From the NCBI RefSeq assembly GCF_040640155.1, contig NZ_JBFABE010000021.1, positions 1 through 64,000 on the forward strand: 64,000 bases of DNA, given 5' to 3'. A program made the translations under genes and the position numbers. The notes under the pieces were generated by a model. It saw only the letters and a program-made list of their open reading frames with translations. It did no database searches and had not been told where the DNA came from. Position 1 is the stretch's first letter. Each line of letters begins with the position of its first letter. Below, piece after piece: positions 16,423 through 24,580 of the stretch. Source of the stretch: Streptosporangium sp040640155. Its GTDB lineage: Bacteria > Actinomycetota > Actinomycetes > Streptosporangiales > Streptosporangiaceae.

Positions 16423-16977
16423 ATGACCATGCCCGAGCACGGTGCCGCCTGGCACGACGCCCGCTACGACATGCCCGTCGGCCGGCAACTGGAGCGCTAC
16501 GACGAGCTGGCCGCCAAGAGCGCGTCGTCCCGTGCCCGGATCGAGCTGGTGGCCCGGGGGATCTACGACCCGGCCCGGCACGGAGCCGATGAGCGGCCTC
16601 CGCTCACCGTCGCCGAGCACCTCGAGTTGCTGGCACTGGCGGAGAGCATCGCGCGCACCGTGCGCCACCCCTCCAACGTCCACCACGCGCTGCTGGCCGG
16701 GGTCACCTGGGCCGACATCGCCCGCGTCACCGACTCCGACGAGCCGACCGTTCGGCGGGACTACCGACGCTGGGCCGACGATCAGTACGACCTCAACCGG
16801 CACGTCCCCGACCGCGGCATGACCGCCGACGAACACGCCGCCGCGATCACCAGGGCCGCGGAGGGGCTCGGGGGCACCTTTCCGCCGACCGAGGCGTCCT
16901 CGGACTCGGACTCGGCGGCACAGGACGGCGGCCTCATGGTCGCGCCGGGTCATACCGGTTCGCGCCCGCACGCGTAG
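16423..16977 (+). CDS. Hypothetical protein with HTH-like motif
   Basis: ATG 16423 has GGAG eight bases upstream and was preferred over an in-frame ATG at 16393. The 184-residue soluble protein is mainly helical up to residue 150, with a possible helix-turn-helix around TWADIARVTDSDEPTVRRDYRRWADDQY, and ends in a disordered Ser/Asp-rich tail (SSDSDSAAQDGG). Proteins of this kind are common as single-copy hypotheticals in actinomycetes, and I cannot assign a function. It follows the palindrome-controlled gene by 142 bases on the same strand. Confidence 0.7.
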   Translation: MTMPEHGAAWHDARYDMPVGRQLERYDELAAKSASSRARIELVARGIYDPARHGADERPPLTVAEHLELLALAESIARTVRHPSNVHHALLAGVTWADIARVTDSDEPTVRRDYRRWADDQYDLNRHVPDRGMTADEHAAAITRAAEGLGGTFPPTEASSDSDSAAQDGGLMVAPGHTGSRPHA

Positions 16978-17195
16978 GGGTATCTCGGACGTCCCGGCCG
17001 GGAAGTGGATCACGTCCGGGTTCGTCATCGCGGATGCCGTGCCGTTCGCCGCCACCGTGATCGGACCGCTGCGCCGCAGGACGACCCCGGCGGGTTCCCC
17101 CCGCTCGTTCCCGGGCCCCGTTCCGCGTGATGGTCTCGTGGCTGGTGAACCTGATCGGCCTCCCGCCCGACTGTGCAGGGGAACGGGAGGGCGAG

Positions 17196-17720
17196 ATGAA
17201 CGATGAGCTGCTGGTGGTGCGCGCGCAGCTGGGCGAACGCGCGGCCCTGGCCGAGCTGGTGGCCCGCTGGCGAGTGCCGGTGTGGACGTACGTGCGCCGC
17301 ATGCTCGACGCCGAACGGGCCGACGACGTGACCCAGGAGATCTGGCTGGCCGTGGTCCGTGGCCTGCCCCGGCTGCGAGAACCCGGCCGGTTCGCGCCAT
17401 GGCTGTTCACGATCGCCCGGCGGTCGGTGAGCGACCGCCTGCGCGGCGAGTACGCCCGGGCGCGGGAGGACCTCATGGCGGACGACGTGCTCGTCGAGGA
17501 CCCGGTCGAGGCCATGGTGGATCGCGCCGGGCTGGTGGACGCGCTGTCGGGCCTGCCGGTGCCGGAACGGGAGATCCTCGTCCTGTTCTACCTGGAGGAC
17601 CTGGCGGTGGAGGACTGCGCGCGGATCTGCCAGGTCCCCGTCGGCACGGTGAAGTCCCGGCTCAACCGTGCCCGTCGAATGCTCCGAGAACACCTGCGCG
17701 AGAAGGGACACCGGTCATGA
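17196..17720 (+). CDS. ECF-type RNA polymerase sigma factor
   Basis: The 174-residue protein has sigma region 2 (ADDVTQEIWLAVVRGLPRLR and FAPWLFTIARRSVSDRLRG) and region 4 (LSGLPVPEREILVLFYLEDL and VPVGTVKSRLNRARRMLREHL), the two domains of an ECF sigma factor. ATG 17196 was chosen for its GGGAGG site; an upstream in-frame ATG would add 23 unrelated residues. Its stop overlaps the start of the next gene in ATGA (17717-17720), so the two are coupled. Many ECF genes are coupled to their anti-sigma factor in this way, so the membrane protein downstream may be the regulator, although it lacks a zinc anti-sigma motif. Confidence 0.92.
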   Translation: MNDELLVVRAQLGERAALAELVARWRVPVWTYVRRMLDAERADDVTQEIWLAVVRGLPRLREPGRFAPWLFTIARRSVSDRLRGEYARAREDLMADDVLVEDPVEAMVDRAGLVDALSGLPVPEREILVLFYLEDLAVEDCARICQVPVGTVKSRLNRARRMLREHLREKGHRS

Positions 17721-18202
17721 CCGAGGAGGAGCCGCGCCTGTCGGCGCGGGAGACGATCGAGCGGCTGACACCGGCGCTGTCGCCGGGAATGCGGGTCCGG
17801 GCGGTGACGGCGCTGCTGGCCGGGCTGTCCGGCACGGTGTTCGTGGTCGCGCTGTGGTCGTCCGAGCCGGGTCCGCTGCCCGGCCGCACGCACCTGGCGT
17901 TCACCCTGTTGACCGTTTTCTGCCTTGCCTGGGCCGGCTACGGAGGATGGCTCCTGAGGAACAGGGTGCCGCTGTTCGCCGCCGAGCAGGTGATCGCCGC
18001 CTGGATCGCTCTGGCGGCCTCGACGTCCGTCACCGCGCTCACGACCGTCGTCGCCCTCCAGCGGGGGACGGGTCCGGTCCTCGTACTGGCGACCGGGGGT
18101 CTGTTCGTCGGGGCGGCGTCGGTGCTGGCCGTGCGCGCTCACGCCCGCCGGGCGGCACTGCTGCGTCGCGTGCGCGACCTGACCGGCGGGGAGGAGGCGT
18201 GA
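17717..18202 (+). CDS. Four-helix membrane protein coupled to the ECF sigma gene
   Basis: The 161-residue protein has a cytoplasmic N-terminus of about 30 residues followed by four hydrophobic segments (about 33-47, 60-77, 91-108 and 116-134) and a short basic cytoplasmic tail (RAHARRAALLRRVRDL). It is not a recognised family. The ATGA overlap with the sigma factor gene makes co-expression certain in practice and suggests a role in holding or signalling to the sigma factor, but no HxxxCxxC zinc anti-sigma signature is present, so this is inference. Confidence 0.85.
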   Translation: MTEEEPRLSARETIERLTPALSPGMRVRAVTALLAGLSGTVFVVALWSSEPGPLPGRTHLAFTLLTVFCLAWAGYGGWLLRNRVPLFAAEQVIAAWIALAASTSVTALTTVVALQRGTGPVLVLATGGLFVGAASVLAVRAHARRAALLRRVRDLTGGEEA

Positions 18203-18269
18203 GATCGGGACGGGGCGTACTCCCTCACGGGCCTACCGTGCCCGCCTCCCGGCTCGCCGGTGTCCGGAA

Positions 18270-18871
18270 CTCGCCGTCGACACGGTGACCCTCCTCGACC
18301 TCAACGCCCGCTGTCACCTGTGGGGGGTCGACCCCGTCTCGCCGGCCTTCACCGTGTCGTTCGTCTGCGAGGCAGCCGAGCGGGGGTTCCTGGACGAGCG
18401 CCGTCTCGGTGTGCCGCCGCCGGCCTTCGGGGACACGCCCGCGCTCGTCGGGTTCCTGGAGGCGGTGGCGCTGGGAAGGGAGCCCGTGCGCCCTGCCTGT
18501 CGCTCTTCGCCGGCCCCCCGGTCCGCGAGCTGGACCTGCCGGGCATCGCGCGCCTGGTGGGCGCGGTCACCGGCTGGCGGACGAGCGACGGCGAGCTGTT
18601 CGTCTGGGGCAGGCGACGCTGGCAGCTCATGCGCGTCTACAACCTGCGCGAGGGCCTGAGCGCCGCCGACGACGCCCTGCCCCGGCGCTTCCACGAGGAG
18701 CCCGTCGACGCCGGGCGCCACGCGGGGGTCCTGCTCGACGAGGACGCCTTCGCCGCGGCGCTACGGCTGTACTACAGGCTCACCGGATGGGACGACGACG
18801 GCGTCCCGACCCGGGAGACCCTGCTGGCGCTCGACCTGGCCTGGGCGGAGGTCCATCTCACCCGTCCCTGA
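18270..18871 (+). pseudogene. Remnant of aldehyde:ferredoxin oxidoreductase (AOR family)
   Basis: Two blocks in different frames both read as pieces of tungsten/molybdopterin aldehyde:ferredoxin oxidoreductase. The first, from about 18273 to 18480, encodes LLDLNARCHLWGVDPVSPAF and EAAERGFLDERRLGV, matching the middle of AOR domain 2. The second, in another frame from about 18500 to 18871, encodes LVGAVTGWRTSDGELFVWG, MRVYNLREGLSAADDALP and LYYRLTGWDDDGVPTRETLL, matching the AOR C-terminus. The N-terminal half with the pterin and 4Fe-4S ligands is absent, and roughly 140 residues are missing between the blocks. It cannot make a functional enzyme. The assignment rests on remembered family motifs; a profile search would settle it. 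Confidence 0.75.
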
Positions 18872-18949
18872 GCCTCCGTCCGGACCCCGGGGCCGAGGAC
18901 ACGGGAGGCGGGCACGGGCGCGTGCGCCGGCCCCCGGGAAGGACGCGGG

Positions 18950-20092
18950 TCAGAGCCAGTCGCGGCGTTTGAACACCACGTACAGCGTGAGGCAGACGCC
19001 CGCCATCATCAGGACCGCGAACGGGTAACCCCAGGTCCAGTGCGTCTCGGGCATGACGTCGAAGTTCATGCCGTAGATGGTGCCGACGAGGGTGGGGGCG
19101 AACAGGATCGCGGCCCAGGCGGAGATCCGCTTGACCTCCTCGTTCTGGGCGTTGCTCGCCTCGGTGAGGTTCGTCATGTGCTCGTTCTGGGCCTGGGCGA
19201 CCATGGTGGAGTTGACCACCAGGATGTCGTGGAGCATCTGGCGGAACCCGCCGACCCGCTCCGCGACGGTGATCGTGTGGTCGGCCACGTCCCGCAGGTA
19301 GCGCTGCAGTTCCTGGTCCACCCCGTACTTGGCGGCGCCCGCGATGAACCCCTCGATCATGCCGAGGAGCGGCTGGGTGGCCCGCTGGAACTCGATCACC
19401 TCGCGGGACAGCTCGTAGATGCGCCGCGAGACGCCGGGCTCGTTGCCGAAGACCTGGACCTCGATCTCGTCGATGTCGTTCTGCAGGCCCGCGACGACGG
19501 GGGCGTACCCGTCCACGACCGCGTCCAGGATGGCGTAGAGCACGGCCTGCGGCCCCTGGGCGAGCAGGTCGGGGTCCTGCTGCATCCGCCGGCGGACCTG
19601 GGACAGGTCGGGGGCCTCGCTGTGCCGCACGGTGATCACGAAGTTCGGGCCGACGAAGACGTGCAGTTCGCCGAAGTCGACCTCCTCGGTCTCGTCGAGG
19701 TAGCGCGCCGGGCGGAGCACCACGAAGAGCGTGTCGCCGTAGCGGTCGGCCTTGGGCCGCTGGTGGGCGACGATCGCGTCCTCGACGGCGAGCTCGTGCA
19801 GGTCGAACTCCTCGGCGACGTTGAGGATGACCCCGTCCTCGGGCCGGTAGAAGCCGATCCAGGCCATGCCGTCGGGGGTGTTCTTCAGGCGCTCGAACGC
19901 CTCGGGCAGCGATCCGGGGGTGGCCTCGCGGCGCCCTCCGACGTAGATCGCGTTGTCGATGACGCGCGAGCGGGGCGGGGGCGGCTCGTTCCCGGCGAAC
20001 CTGGGGTCCATCGACCGCTCCGGGGAGTCCCGGGCGGTGCTGGAACGACCGCGCACCAGGCTCCGCAGGCCCCTTCGTCGCCGGTCGGTCAC
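18950..20092 (-). CDS. corA: CorA-family magnesium/cobalt transporter
   Basis: The 380-residue protein has a long acidic cytoplasmic domain and, at the C-terminus, two transmembrane helices with the signature YGMNFDVMPE (the GMN selectivity motif) between them and a basic end, KRRDWL. These are the defining CorA features. It forms a pentameric channel for Mg2+ uptake in the cytoplasmic membrane. The start is GTG 20092 with AGGAG about seven bases upstream; a short basic and disordered N-terminal extension of roughly 45 residues precedes the conserved fold. It is transcribed in the same direction as the NTF2-like gene ten bases upstream, so the two probably form an operon. Confidence 0.95.
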   Translation of the reverse strand: MTDRRRRGLRSLVRGRSSTARDSPERSMDPRFAGNEPPPPRSRVIDNAIYVGGRREATPGSLPEAFERLKNTPDGMAWIGFYRPEDGVILNVAEEFDLHELAVEDAIVAHQRPKADRYGDTLFVVLRPARYLDETEEVDFGELHVFVGPNFVITVRHSEAPDLSQVRRRMQQDPDLLAQGPQAVLYAILDAVVDGYAPVVAGLQNDIDEIEVQVFGNEPGVSRRIYELSREVIEFQRATQPLLGMIEGFIAGAAKYGVDQELQRYLRDVADHTITVAERVGGFRQMLHDILVVNSTMVAQAQNEHMTNLTEASNAQNEEVKRISAWAAILFAPTLVGTIYGMNFDVMPETHWTWGYPFAVLMMAGVCLTLYVVFKRRDWL

Positions 20093-20102
20093 ACGTCTCT
20101 CC

Positions 20103-20579
20103 TCATCGTGCGCTCATGAACTCCTGCAGTGACTGCATGGCCGTGCTGCGGATTCTCGCCCTGAGCATAGGGGTCCAGCCGAGAACGATCCCGACCGGCC
20201 TGCCCATCGCCATCTTGGACCAGCGTTTGAGGTCGAAGTCGTCGTGGTGGCGGACGATCAGGCCGTCCTCGAAGCGGAACTGGGCGTCGATCTCGTTGAC
20301 GACCTTCCTGCCCGTCCTGGCGAAGGTGTAGCGGGCGGTCCAGTGCGCGGCGCCCTCGTGGTCGCGGGCGGTGACGTCGCGGACGGTCACGCTGAGATCG
20401 GCGCTGCTCCCGAGCAGCATCCGCCACATCCCCATGACCCTGTCGCGCCCTTCGAGCTCCTGGAAGACGGGGTCGCCGAAGGTGACGTCGGGGTGGTAGC
20501 AGCGCTCCATCGCGTCGGCGTCGCGGCGCGCGAAGGCGTCGTAGAACGTGTCGATGAGGGCGACGTTCCGATCGTTCAC
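20103..20579 (-). CDS. SnoaL/NTF2-like protein
   Basis: The 158-residue protein has the cone-shaped NTF2-like pattern: an N-terminal helix (IDTFYDAFARRDADAMERCY), HPDVTFGDPVF, a middle beta sheet and WTARYTFARTGRKV followed by FEDGLIVRHHDDFD. Members include SnoaL polyketide cyclases, ketosteroid isomerases and many binding proteins, so the ligand is unknown. GTG 20579 has a GGGAGAG site at good spacing. It is followed within ten bases by corA; there is no obvious functional link. Confidence 0.88.
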   Translation of the reverse strand: MNDRNVALIDTFYDAFARRDADAMERCYHPDVTFGDPVFQELEGRDRVMGMWRMLLGSSADLSVTVRDVTARDHEGAAHWTARYTFARTGRKVVNEIDAQFRFEDGLIVRHHDDFDLKRWSKMAMGRPVGIVLGWTPMLRARIRSTAMQSLQEFMSAR

Positions 20580-20750
20580 GAGTCTCTCCCGACCGTCAAT
20601 GTCCTGCGGACCGAGTGTAGTGTGCGCGGGGGCCGAGACCCCGGCGGCGCCCGGAGAGCCGGAATCATGTTCGGCGCGGCCCGGCTTTGTCGTCGCCGTA
20701 CCGTCGGACGTGGGACGCTTTGCTCCCGTGCCGTGAAGGAGAGGTGAGCG

Positions 20751-21464
20751 TTGTCCGACGTCTGGGTGACCCTGACCACGGCCCGTTCCGGGCCGCCCCT
20801 GTGGGTGGTGCTGCTGTCGGCGCTGGCGGCCCTGGGCGTGGTGTCGTGGTCCACCTCCTGGCAGTTGTCACGGGGGCTGATCACCATCGCCCACGAGGGC
20901 GGGCACGCGCTGGTGGCACTGCTCACCCGGCGCAAGCTGGAGGGGATCCGGCTGCACTCCGACACCTCGGGCGTGACCCTCACCAGGGGGAAGCCGCGCG
21001 GGCCCGGCATGATCCTGACCGCCGCCGCCGGGTACGTCGCCCCCTCCCTGCTGGGGCTGGGCGGGGCCTGGCTGACCGCCTCCGGTTACGTGGCGGTGCT
21101 GATCACGGCCGTGATCGGGCTGCTGTTCTGCATGCTGCTGCTGATCCGCAACCTGTTCGGCGTGGTGAGCCTGCTGGTCACCGGCGGCGCCATCGCCGCC
21201 TTCACCTGGTACGCCGCGCCCGACATGGACGCGATCATGGCCTACCTGGCCGTGTGGTTCCTGCTGCTGGGCGGCGTGCGGCCGATCGTGGAGCTGCAGG
21301 GCAAGCGCCGTCGCGGCCGCGCGCCCGACTCCGACGCCGACCAGCTCGCCCGGCTGACGTTCCTGCCCGGCGGACTGTGGGTGTTCCTGTTCCTGGTGGT
21401 GGCGGGCGCGTGCCTGGTGGGCGGGGCCTACCTGCTGCTCCCCCCGGCGTTCGCGCCGCTCTGA
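20751..21464 (+). CDS. M50-type membrane metallopeptidase-like protein
   Basis: The 237-residue protein has about six hydrophobic segments and a zinc-peptidase HExxH motif, IAHEGGHALVALL, at the end of the first cytoplasmic loop, as in the M50B family. The second conserved M50 motif with a metal Asp (NxxPxxxLDG) is not clear; NLFGVVSLLV is the closest stretch, so catalytic competence is uncertain. The start is TTG 20751, with AAGGAG about nine bases upstream and no better in-frame ATG. It stands alone between divergent and convergent neighbours. A role in regulated intramembrane proteolysis is possible but not supported by context. Confidence 0.82.
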   Translation: MSDVWVTLTTARSGPPLWVVLLSALAALGVVSWSTSWQLSRGLITIAHEGGHALVALLTRRKLEGIRLHSDTSGVTLTRGKPRGPGMILTAAAGYVAPSLLGLGGAWLTASGYVAVLITAVIGLLFCMLLLIRNLFGVVSLLVTGGAIAAFTWYAAPDMDAIMAYLAVWFLLLGGVRPIVELQGKRRRGRAPDSDADQLARLTFLPGGLWVFLFLVVAGACLVGGAYLLLPPAFAPL

Positions 21465-22402
21465 GCGGTTCCGTCCCCGGCCGGCCCGATGCGTCCGGTG
21501 AGGAACTCCTGCTCGGCGGCGTTGTCGCTGAGCGCCAGGGCCGCCCGGTAGGCCCGCACCGCCGCGGCGTCGCGGCCGAGGCGGTGCAGCAGGTCGGCCT
21601 TGGTCGCGTGCAGGTAGAGGTACCCGGCCAGCCGTCCCTGTCGTTCGAGCGCCTCGACCTCGGCCAGCGCGGCCTCGGGGCCGTGCACCATCGACGTCGC
21701 CACCGCGCGGTTCAGCGCCACGACGGGTGAGGGCCAGATCCGCAGCAGCTCGTCGTACAGGGTCAGGATATGCGGCCAGTCGGTCTCGGCGTAGCCGGGG
21801 GCCTGGGCGTGCAGCGCCGCGATCGCGGCCTGCAGGGTGAAGCGGCCCGGTGGCCCGGCGGTGAGCGCCCCGACCACGAGCCGGTCGGCCTCGGCGATCA
21901 TGTCGCGGTCCCAGGCCGAGCGGTCCTGCTCGGCGAGGCGGAGCAGCCGGCCGCGGGCGTCGGTCCGCCCGGCGCGGCGCGCGTGCTGGGCGAGCAGCAG
22001 CGCCAGCAGCCCGGCCACCTCACGGTCGGCGGGCAGCAGGAGCCTCAGTGTGCGCGCCAGGTCGAGCGCCCGCCCGGTCAGCTCGTCGCGGACGAGGTCC
22101 GCGCCCGAGGGCGCGCCGGTGTCGTCGGGCCCGAGCAGCAGGGGCAGCTTCGTCTCCAGCGTCCGCCTGCGGCGGATGGTGTTGAGCGCGTTCCGCCGCG
22201 CGACCGTGGTCAGCCAGGCGCCGGGGTTGCCGGGCACGCCGTCGCGCGGCCAGGTCCGCAGGGCCTGGACGCAGGCGTCCTGCACGGCCTCCTCCGCGGC
22301 GTCGATGTCGCGGGTCACCCGCACCGTCGCGGCGAGCACGTAGGCCCACTCGCGACGGTGCGCGTCGGCGACCGCGGCGGCCGCCCGTTCGGCGGCGTTC
22401 AG
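21428..22402 (-). CDS. ECF-sigma-like protein with internal deletion of region 4
   Basis: The 324-residue reading frame carries an intact sigma region 2 (IDAAEEAVQDACVQALRTWP and PGAWLTTVARRNALNTIRRR) and the long helical C-terminal extension of the DUF6596-type ECF subgroup (LARTLRLLLPADREVAGLLA, TDWPHILTLYDELLRIWPSP). In that subgroup roughly 100 residues holding sigma region 4 normally sit between them. Here the frame passes directly from LPLLLGPDDTGAP to SGADLVRDELT near residue 98 (about 22108), so region 4 is missing in frame. No ATG or GTG fits the N-terminus; the best start is CTG 22402, which overlaps the YCII stop as CTGA and has GGAG eight bases upstream. The protein probably cannot recognise a -35 element. 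Confidence 0.8.
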   Translation of the reverse strand: MNAAERAAAAVADAHRREWAYVLAATVRVTRDIDAAEEAVQDACVQALRTWPRDGVPGNPGAWLTTVARRNALNTIRRRRTLETKLPLLLGPDDTGAPSGADLVRDELTGRALDLARTLRLLLPADREVAGLLALLLAQHARRAGRTDARGRLLRLAEQDRSAWDRDMIAEADRLVVGALTAGPPGRFTLQAAIAALHAQAPGYAETDWPHILTLYDELLRIWPSPVVALNRAVATSMVHGPEAALAEVEALERQGRLAGYLYLHATKADLLHRLGRDAAAVRAYRAALALSDNAAEQEFLTGRIGPAGDGTAQSGANAGGSSR

Positions 22403-22752
22403 TTCCCCTGCTCCAGGACGTCGAAGCCGATCAGCGGCCTGACCTCGACGCCGCCGTCGACGACCGGCGTCAGCCTCGCCAGTTCCAGCGCGTGGTCGAG
22501 GTCGCGCGCCTCCAGGACGAAGACCCCGGCCAGGGCCTCCTTGGTCTCGATGAAGGGACCGTCCGTCACCAGGCCGCCGCGGACGGAGGTCGCCGTGCCG
22601 GGCTGTTCCAGCGCCAGTCCGGCGACGATCCGGCCCCCCAGCCCGGCGATCCGCGCGGGCAGCTCCTCGTGGGCGCGCATGACCTCCGGCGGGATGTCGG
22701 CCACGCCCCCGGAGGTCTCCCGCTCGTAGATGAGCACCGTGTACCTGGCCAT
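22399..22752 (-). CDS. YCII-related (DGPF-type) small protein
   Basis: The 117-residue protein begins MARYTVLIYERE and contains VTDGPFIETKEALAGVFVLE followed by a hydrophobic sheet and VEVRPLIGFD, the pattern of YCII/DGPF-domain proteins that actinomycetes regularly encode beside an ECF sigma factor. The domain is a small dimeric alpha/beta barrel of uncertain function. ATG 22752 overlaps the stop of the upstream SRPBCC gene in TGATG, and its own stop overlaps the CTG start of the sigma-like gene, so the three genes form a tightly coupled operon. It is the only undamaged member of that operon. Confidence 0.87.
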   Translation of the reverse strand: MARYTVLIYERETSGGVADIPPEVMRAHEELPARIAGLGGRIVAGLALEQPGTATSVRGGLVTDGPFIETKEALAGVFVLEARDLDHALELARLTPVVDGGVEVRPLIGFDVLEQGN

Positions 22753-23286
22753 CACGCCTCCCGCTCGTTCGTGAACACACCGTTCAGCCACGCGGCCCAC
22801 CGCCGCCGAGCGGTCCCCGCGTCCGCGTCCCCGGCGAACAGGTGGTGCGCCACCCCGACCGGCCATCCCCACGCGTCCCTTCCGAAGAAACGGTGGAGCG
22901 CGTCGGCGGACCGCACCCCGAGGAAGGCGGGCGCCGCGTAGTCGCCCGGGGAAGTGGCGCAGGTACTCGCCGAAGGAATGGTAGTAGAGCTCGGTGTGCC
23001 GCCGGCACGCGTCGAGCTCCGCGAGCCGCGTGTCGTGGTCGCCCGTGACGACGCCCCGGTGGGTGAGGTTCAGCAGGGTGCCGGCCGGGGTGTGCCGGAG
23101 CCGGTAGTCCAGCTCGTTGAACTCGTCGGCCTCCGGCGGGGTCCGCGTGGTGAGGTGCCGTGGCGGTTCCCAGACGCTCACCACGCCGCCCCTGCCGGTC
23201 AGTCCCCGCTCGGCCCCTCCGGCCCGGGGCTCGTAGTCGATCTCCCAGTACCAGCCGGAGGTGTGGAGCGTGAGCGCCTCCCACAC
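22752..23286 (-). pseudogene. SRPBCC/AHSA1-like protein with frameshift
   Basis: The first frame (start about GTG 23286) encodes the START/AHSA1 fold: SPREVWEALT at the beginning, WYWEIDYEPR, VSVWEPPRHLTTRTPPEADE and RRHTELYYHSFGEYLRHFPG. After HFPG, at about 22944-22951 in a C/G run, coding continues one base out of register as GDYAAPAFLGVRSADALHRF, then AAWLNGVFTNEREA and a stop at 22752-22754. A single-base insertion explains the break; it may be real or a sequencing error in a homopolymer. An in-frame TGA just upstream of the start region also leaves the usual first strand missing. Intact relatives are co-encoded with YCII and ECF genes, as here. Confidence 0.75.
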
Positions 23287-23730
23287 CTCCCGCGGGCTCG
23301 CGGGCAGCTCCCCCTCTCACGACGACACGCGGGAGTGGCCGGAATCGCCAGCGGCGCGGAGGAATTCACGGCCGGCCACGATCACCCACGGTGACCGGCG
23401 ACTGCCGTGCCGTGGCTTCGAGGGGTCGGCCGGGACGGGCGGTCGCCCGGCGGGCCGACGGGCGGGCGGGGGCGTGCCGGGAGCGGGATACCGGGGAAGG
23501 CGGGCCTGGGAGCGGCGCACCGGGTGCCCCCTCGGGGCGAGGGCCCGGCACGACGACACGTCCGCTTACCCGATTCGTCTGAGTATGCGATTCATATCAT
23601 GATGTTTGGGTAATTATCAGACACTTAACCCTAAGACCGTTACACCGTGTAACCGTACGCCCCGATCGAACACCCGGGCATTTCCTCACGTTTATTATCG
23701 GGAATATCGTTTCCTTTGGAGAGGCGCTCG
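23287..23730. other. Intergenic region between SRPBCC operon and lanthipeptide kinase
   Basis: No gene is supported. The left part is GC-rich spacer. From about 23570 to 23720 the sequence becomes AT-rich (TTCATATCATGATGTTTGGG, then TAATTATC), and it contains the 15-bp inverted repeat at 23639-23653. This is the likely control region for the kinase and the lanthipeptide genes. Confidence 0.5.
23639..23653. promoter_or_regulatory. Inverted repeat GTTACAC-C-GTGTAAC upstream of kinase
   Basis: GTTACAC and GTGTAAC form perfect 7-bp arms around a single base, 77 bases before the kinase start and within the AT-rich island. Its size and symmetry suit a dimeric regulator. No factor can be named. Confidence 0.4.
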
Positions 23731-24432
23731 ATGTCGCATCCCGCCTGTCTCGTCGGAGCGGCCGGGGCGGGTGTGCTTCTGGTCTCGCTGGGCGTCACCT
23801 CGGCCCTCGCCCTGCGTGTCAGGCGGCTGCGCCTCGAACGGGAGCGGGCGCTCTCCCGCGCCTACGAGGGGTTCGCCCGCGACATGCACGACCTCGTCGG
23901 GCACTGGCTCTGGCTGGCCGCGATCAAGGGGGAGCTGGCCCATCGCCGGGCGGCCGGCGACGGGCCCCTGCGCGAGGACCTCGAAGAGGTGCTGCGGGCG
24001 GTGCGGCAGGCCGCGCACGCGGTGCGGAACATCTCGGCCGCGGGCCGCCGGCTCTCCTTCCCCGGTGAGGCCGCGCGGGCGAAGGTGCTGATGGAGGGCT
24101 TCGGGGCCTACTGCTCGGTACGGGTGGACGTGGACGGCCTGCCCGGCCCCGTGAGCGCGGCGCTGGGCGCGGTGGTCCGCGAGGGCGTGACGAACATGCT
24201 GCGCCACAGCCGGGTGACACGGTGCGCCATCGAGCTGGTGGAGCAGCGCGGGAGGCTGCGCCTGACCCTCGTCAACGACGGCGCCCCCCGGCGGGAGGCG
24301 TTCCCGCCCGGCAGCGGCGTGGGCAACCTGCGCCACCGCCTGGAGGAGCTGGGCGGCACCGTGCGGGCTACCGGCGGCAAAGACGGGTGGTTCACCCTGA
24401 TAGCCGAGCTTCCTGGTAGTTTTTCCGAATAA
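23731..24432 (+). CDS. Small membrane histidine kinase at head of lanthipeptide cluster
   Basis: The 233-residue protein is a minimal HPK7/DesK-type kinase. It has one membrane helix (residues 8-32, LVGAAGAGVLLVSLGVTSAL), a short linker, an H-box ARDMHDLVGHWLWLAAIKGE (His53) and a HATPase_c domain with VVREGVTNMLRHS and GSGVGNLRHRLEELGG. There is no sensor domain, so it may sense through its membrane helix or a partner. ATG 23731 is preceded by GGAGAGG. No response regulator is adjacent; the lanthipeptide synthetase follows after 148 bases. The orphan LuxR-type regulator at 35231, beyond the transporter genes, is the nearest unpaired candidate partner. Confidence 0.88.
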   Translation: MSHPACLVGAAGAGVLLVSLGVTSALALRVRRLRLERERALSRAYEGFARDMHDLVGHWLWLAAIKGELAHRRAAGDGPLREDLEEVLRAVRQAAHAVRNISAAGRRLSFPGEAARAKVLMEGFGAYCSVRVDVDGLPGPVSAALGAVVREGVTNMLRHSRVTRCAIELVEQRGRLRLTLVNDGAPRREAFPPGSGVGNLRHRLEELGGTVRATGGKDGWFTLIAELPGSFSE

Positions 24433-24492
24433 CCTTCACGTCCCTCGCGAAAGTGCAGGTAGCGCACACCGTCACGGTCGGATGTGTGAGTT

Positions 24493-24504
24493 TCGCATAT
24501 GCGA
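24493..24504. promoter_or_regulatory. Palindrome TCGCATATGCGA in the lanKC promoter region
   Basis: This perfect 12-bp palindrome lies 77 bases upstream of the synthetase start in the AT-rich spacer between kinase and synthetase. It may be an operator for the lanthipeptide operon; only position and symmetry support this. Confidence 0.35.
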
Positions 24505-24580
24505 GTGGTTCACTTTGTAACTGGTGGTTTCTCGGGTTATCCGTAATTCTCTCTTCTGGAAGACAGCAGGGGAGAATGCC

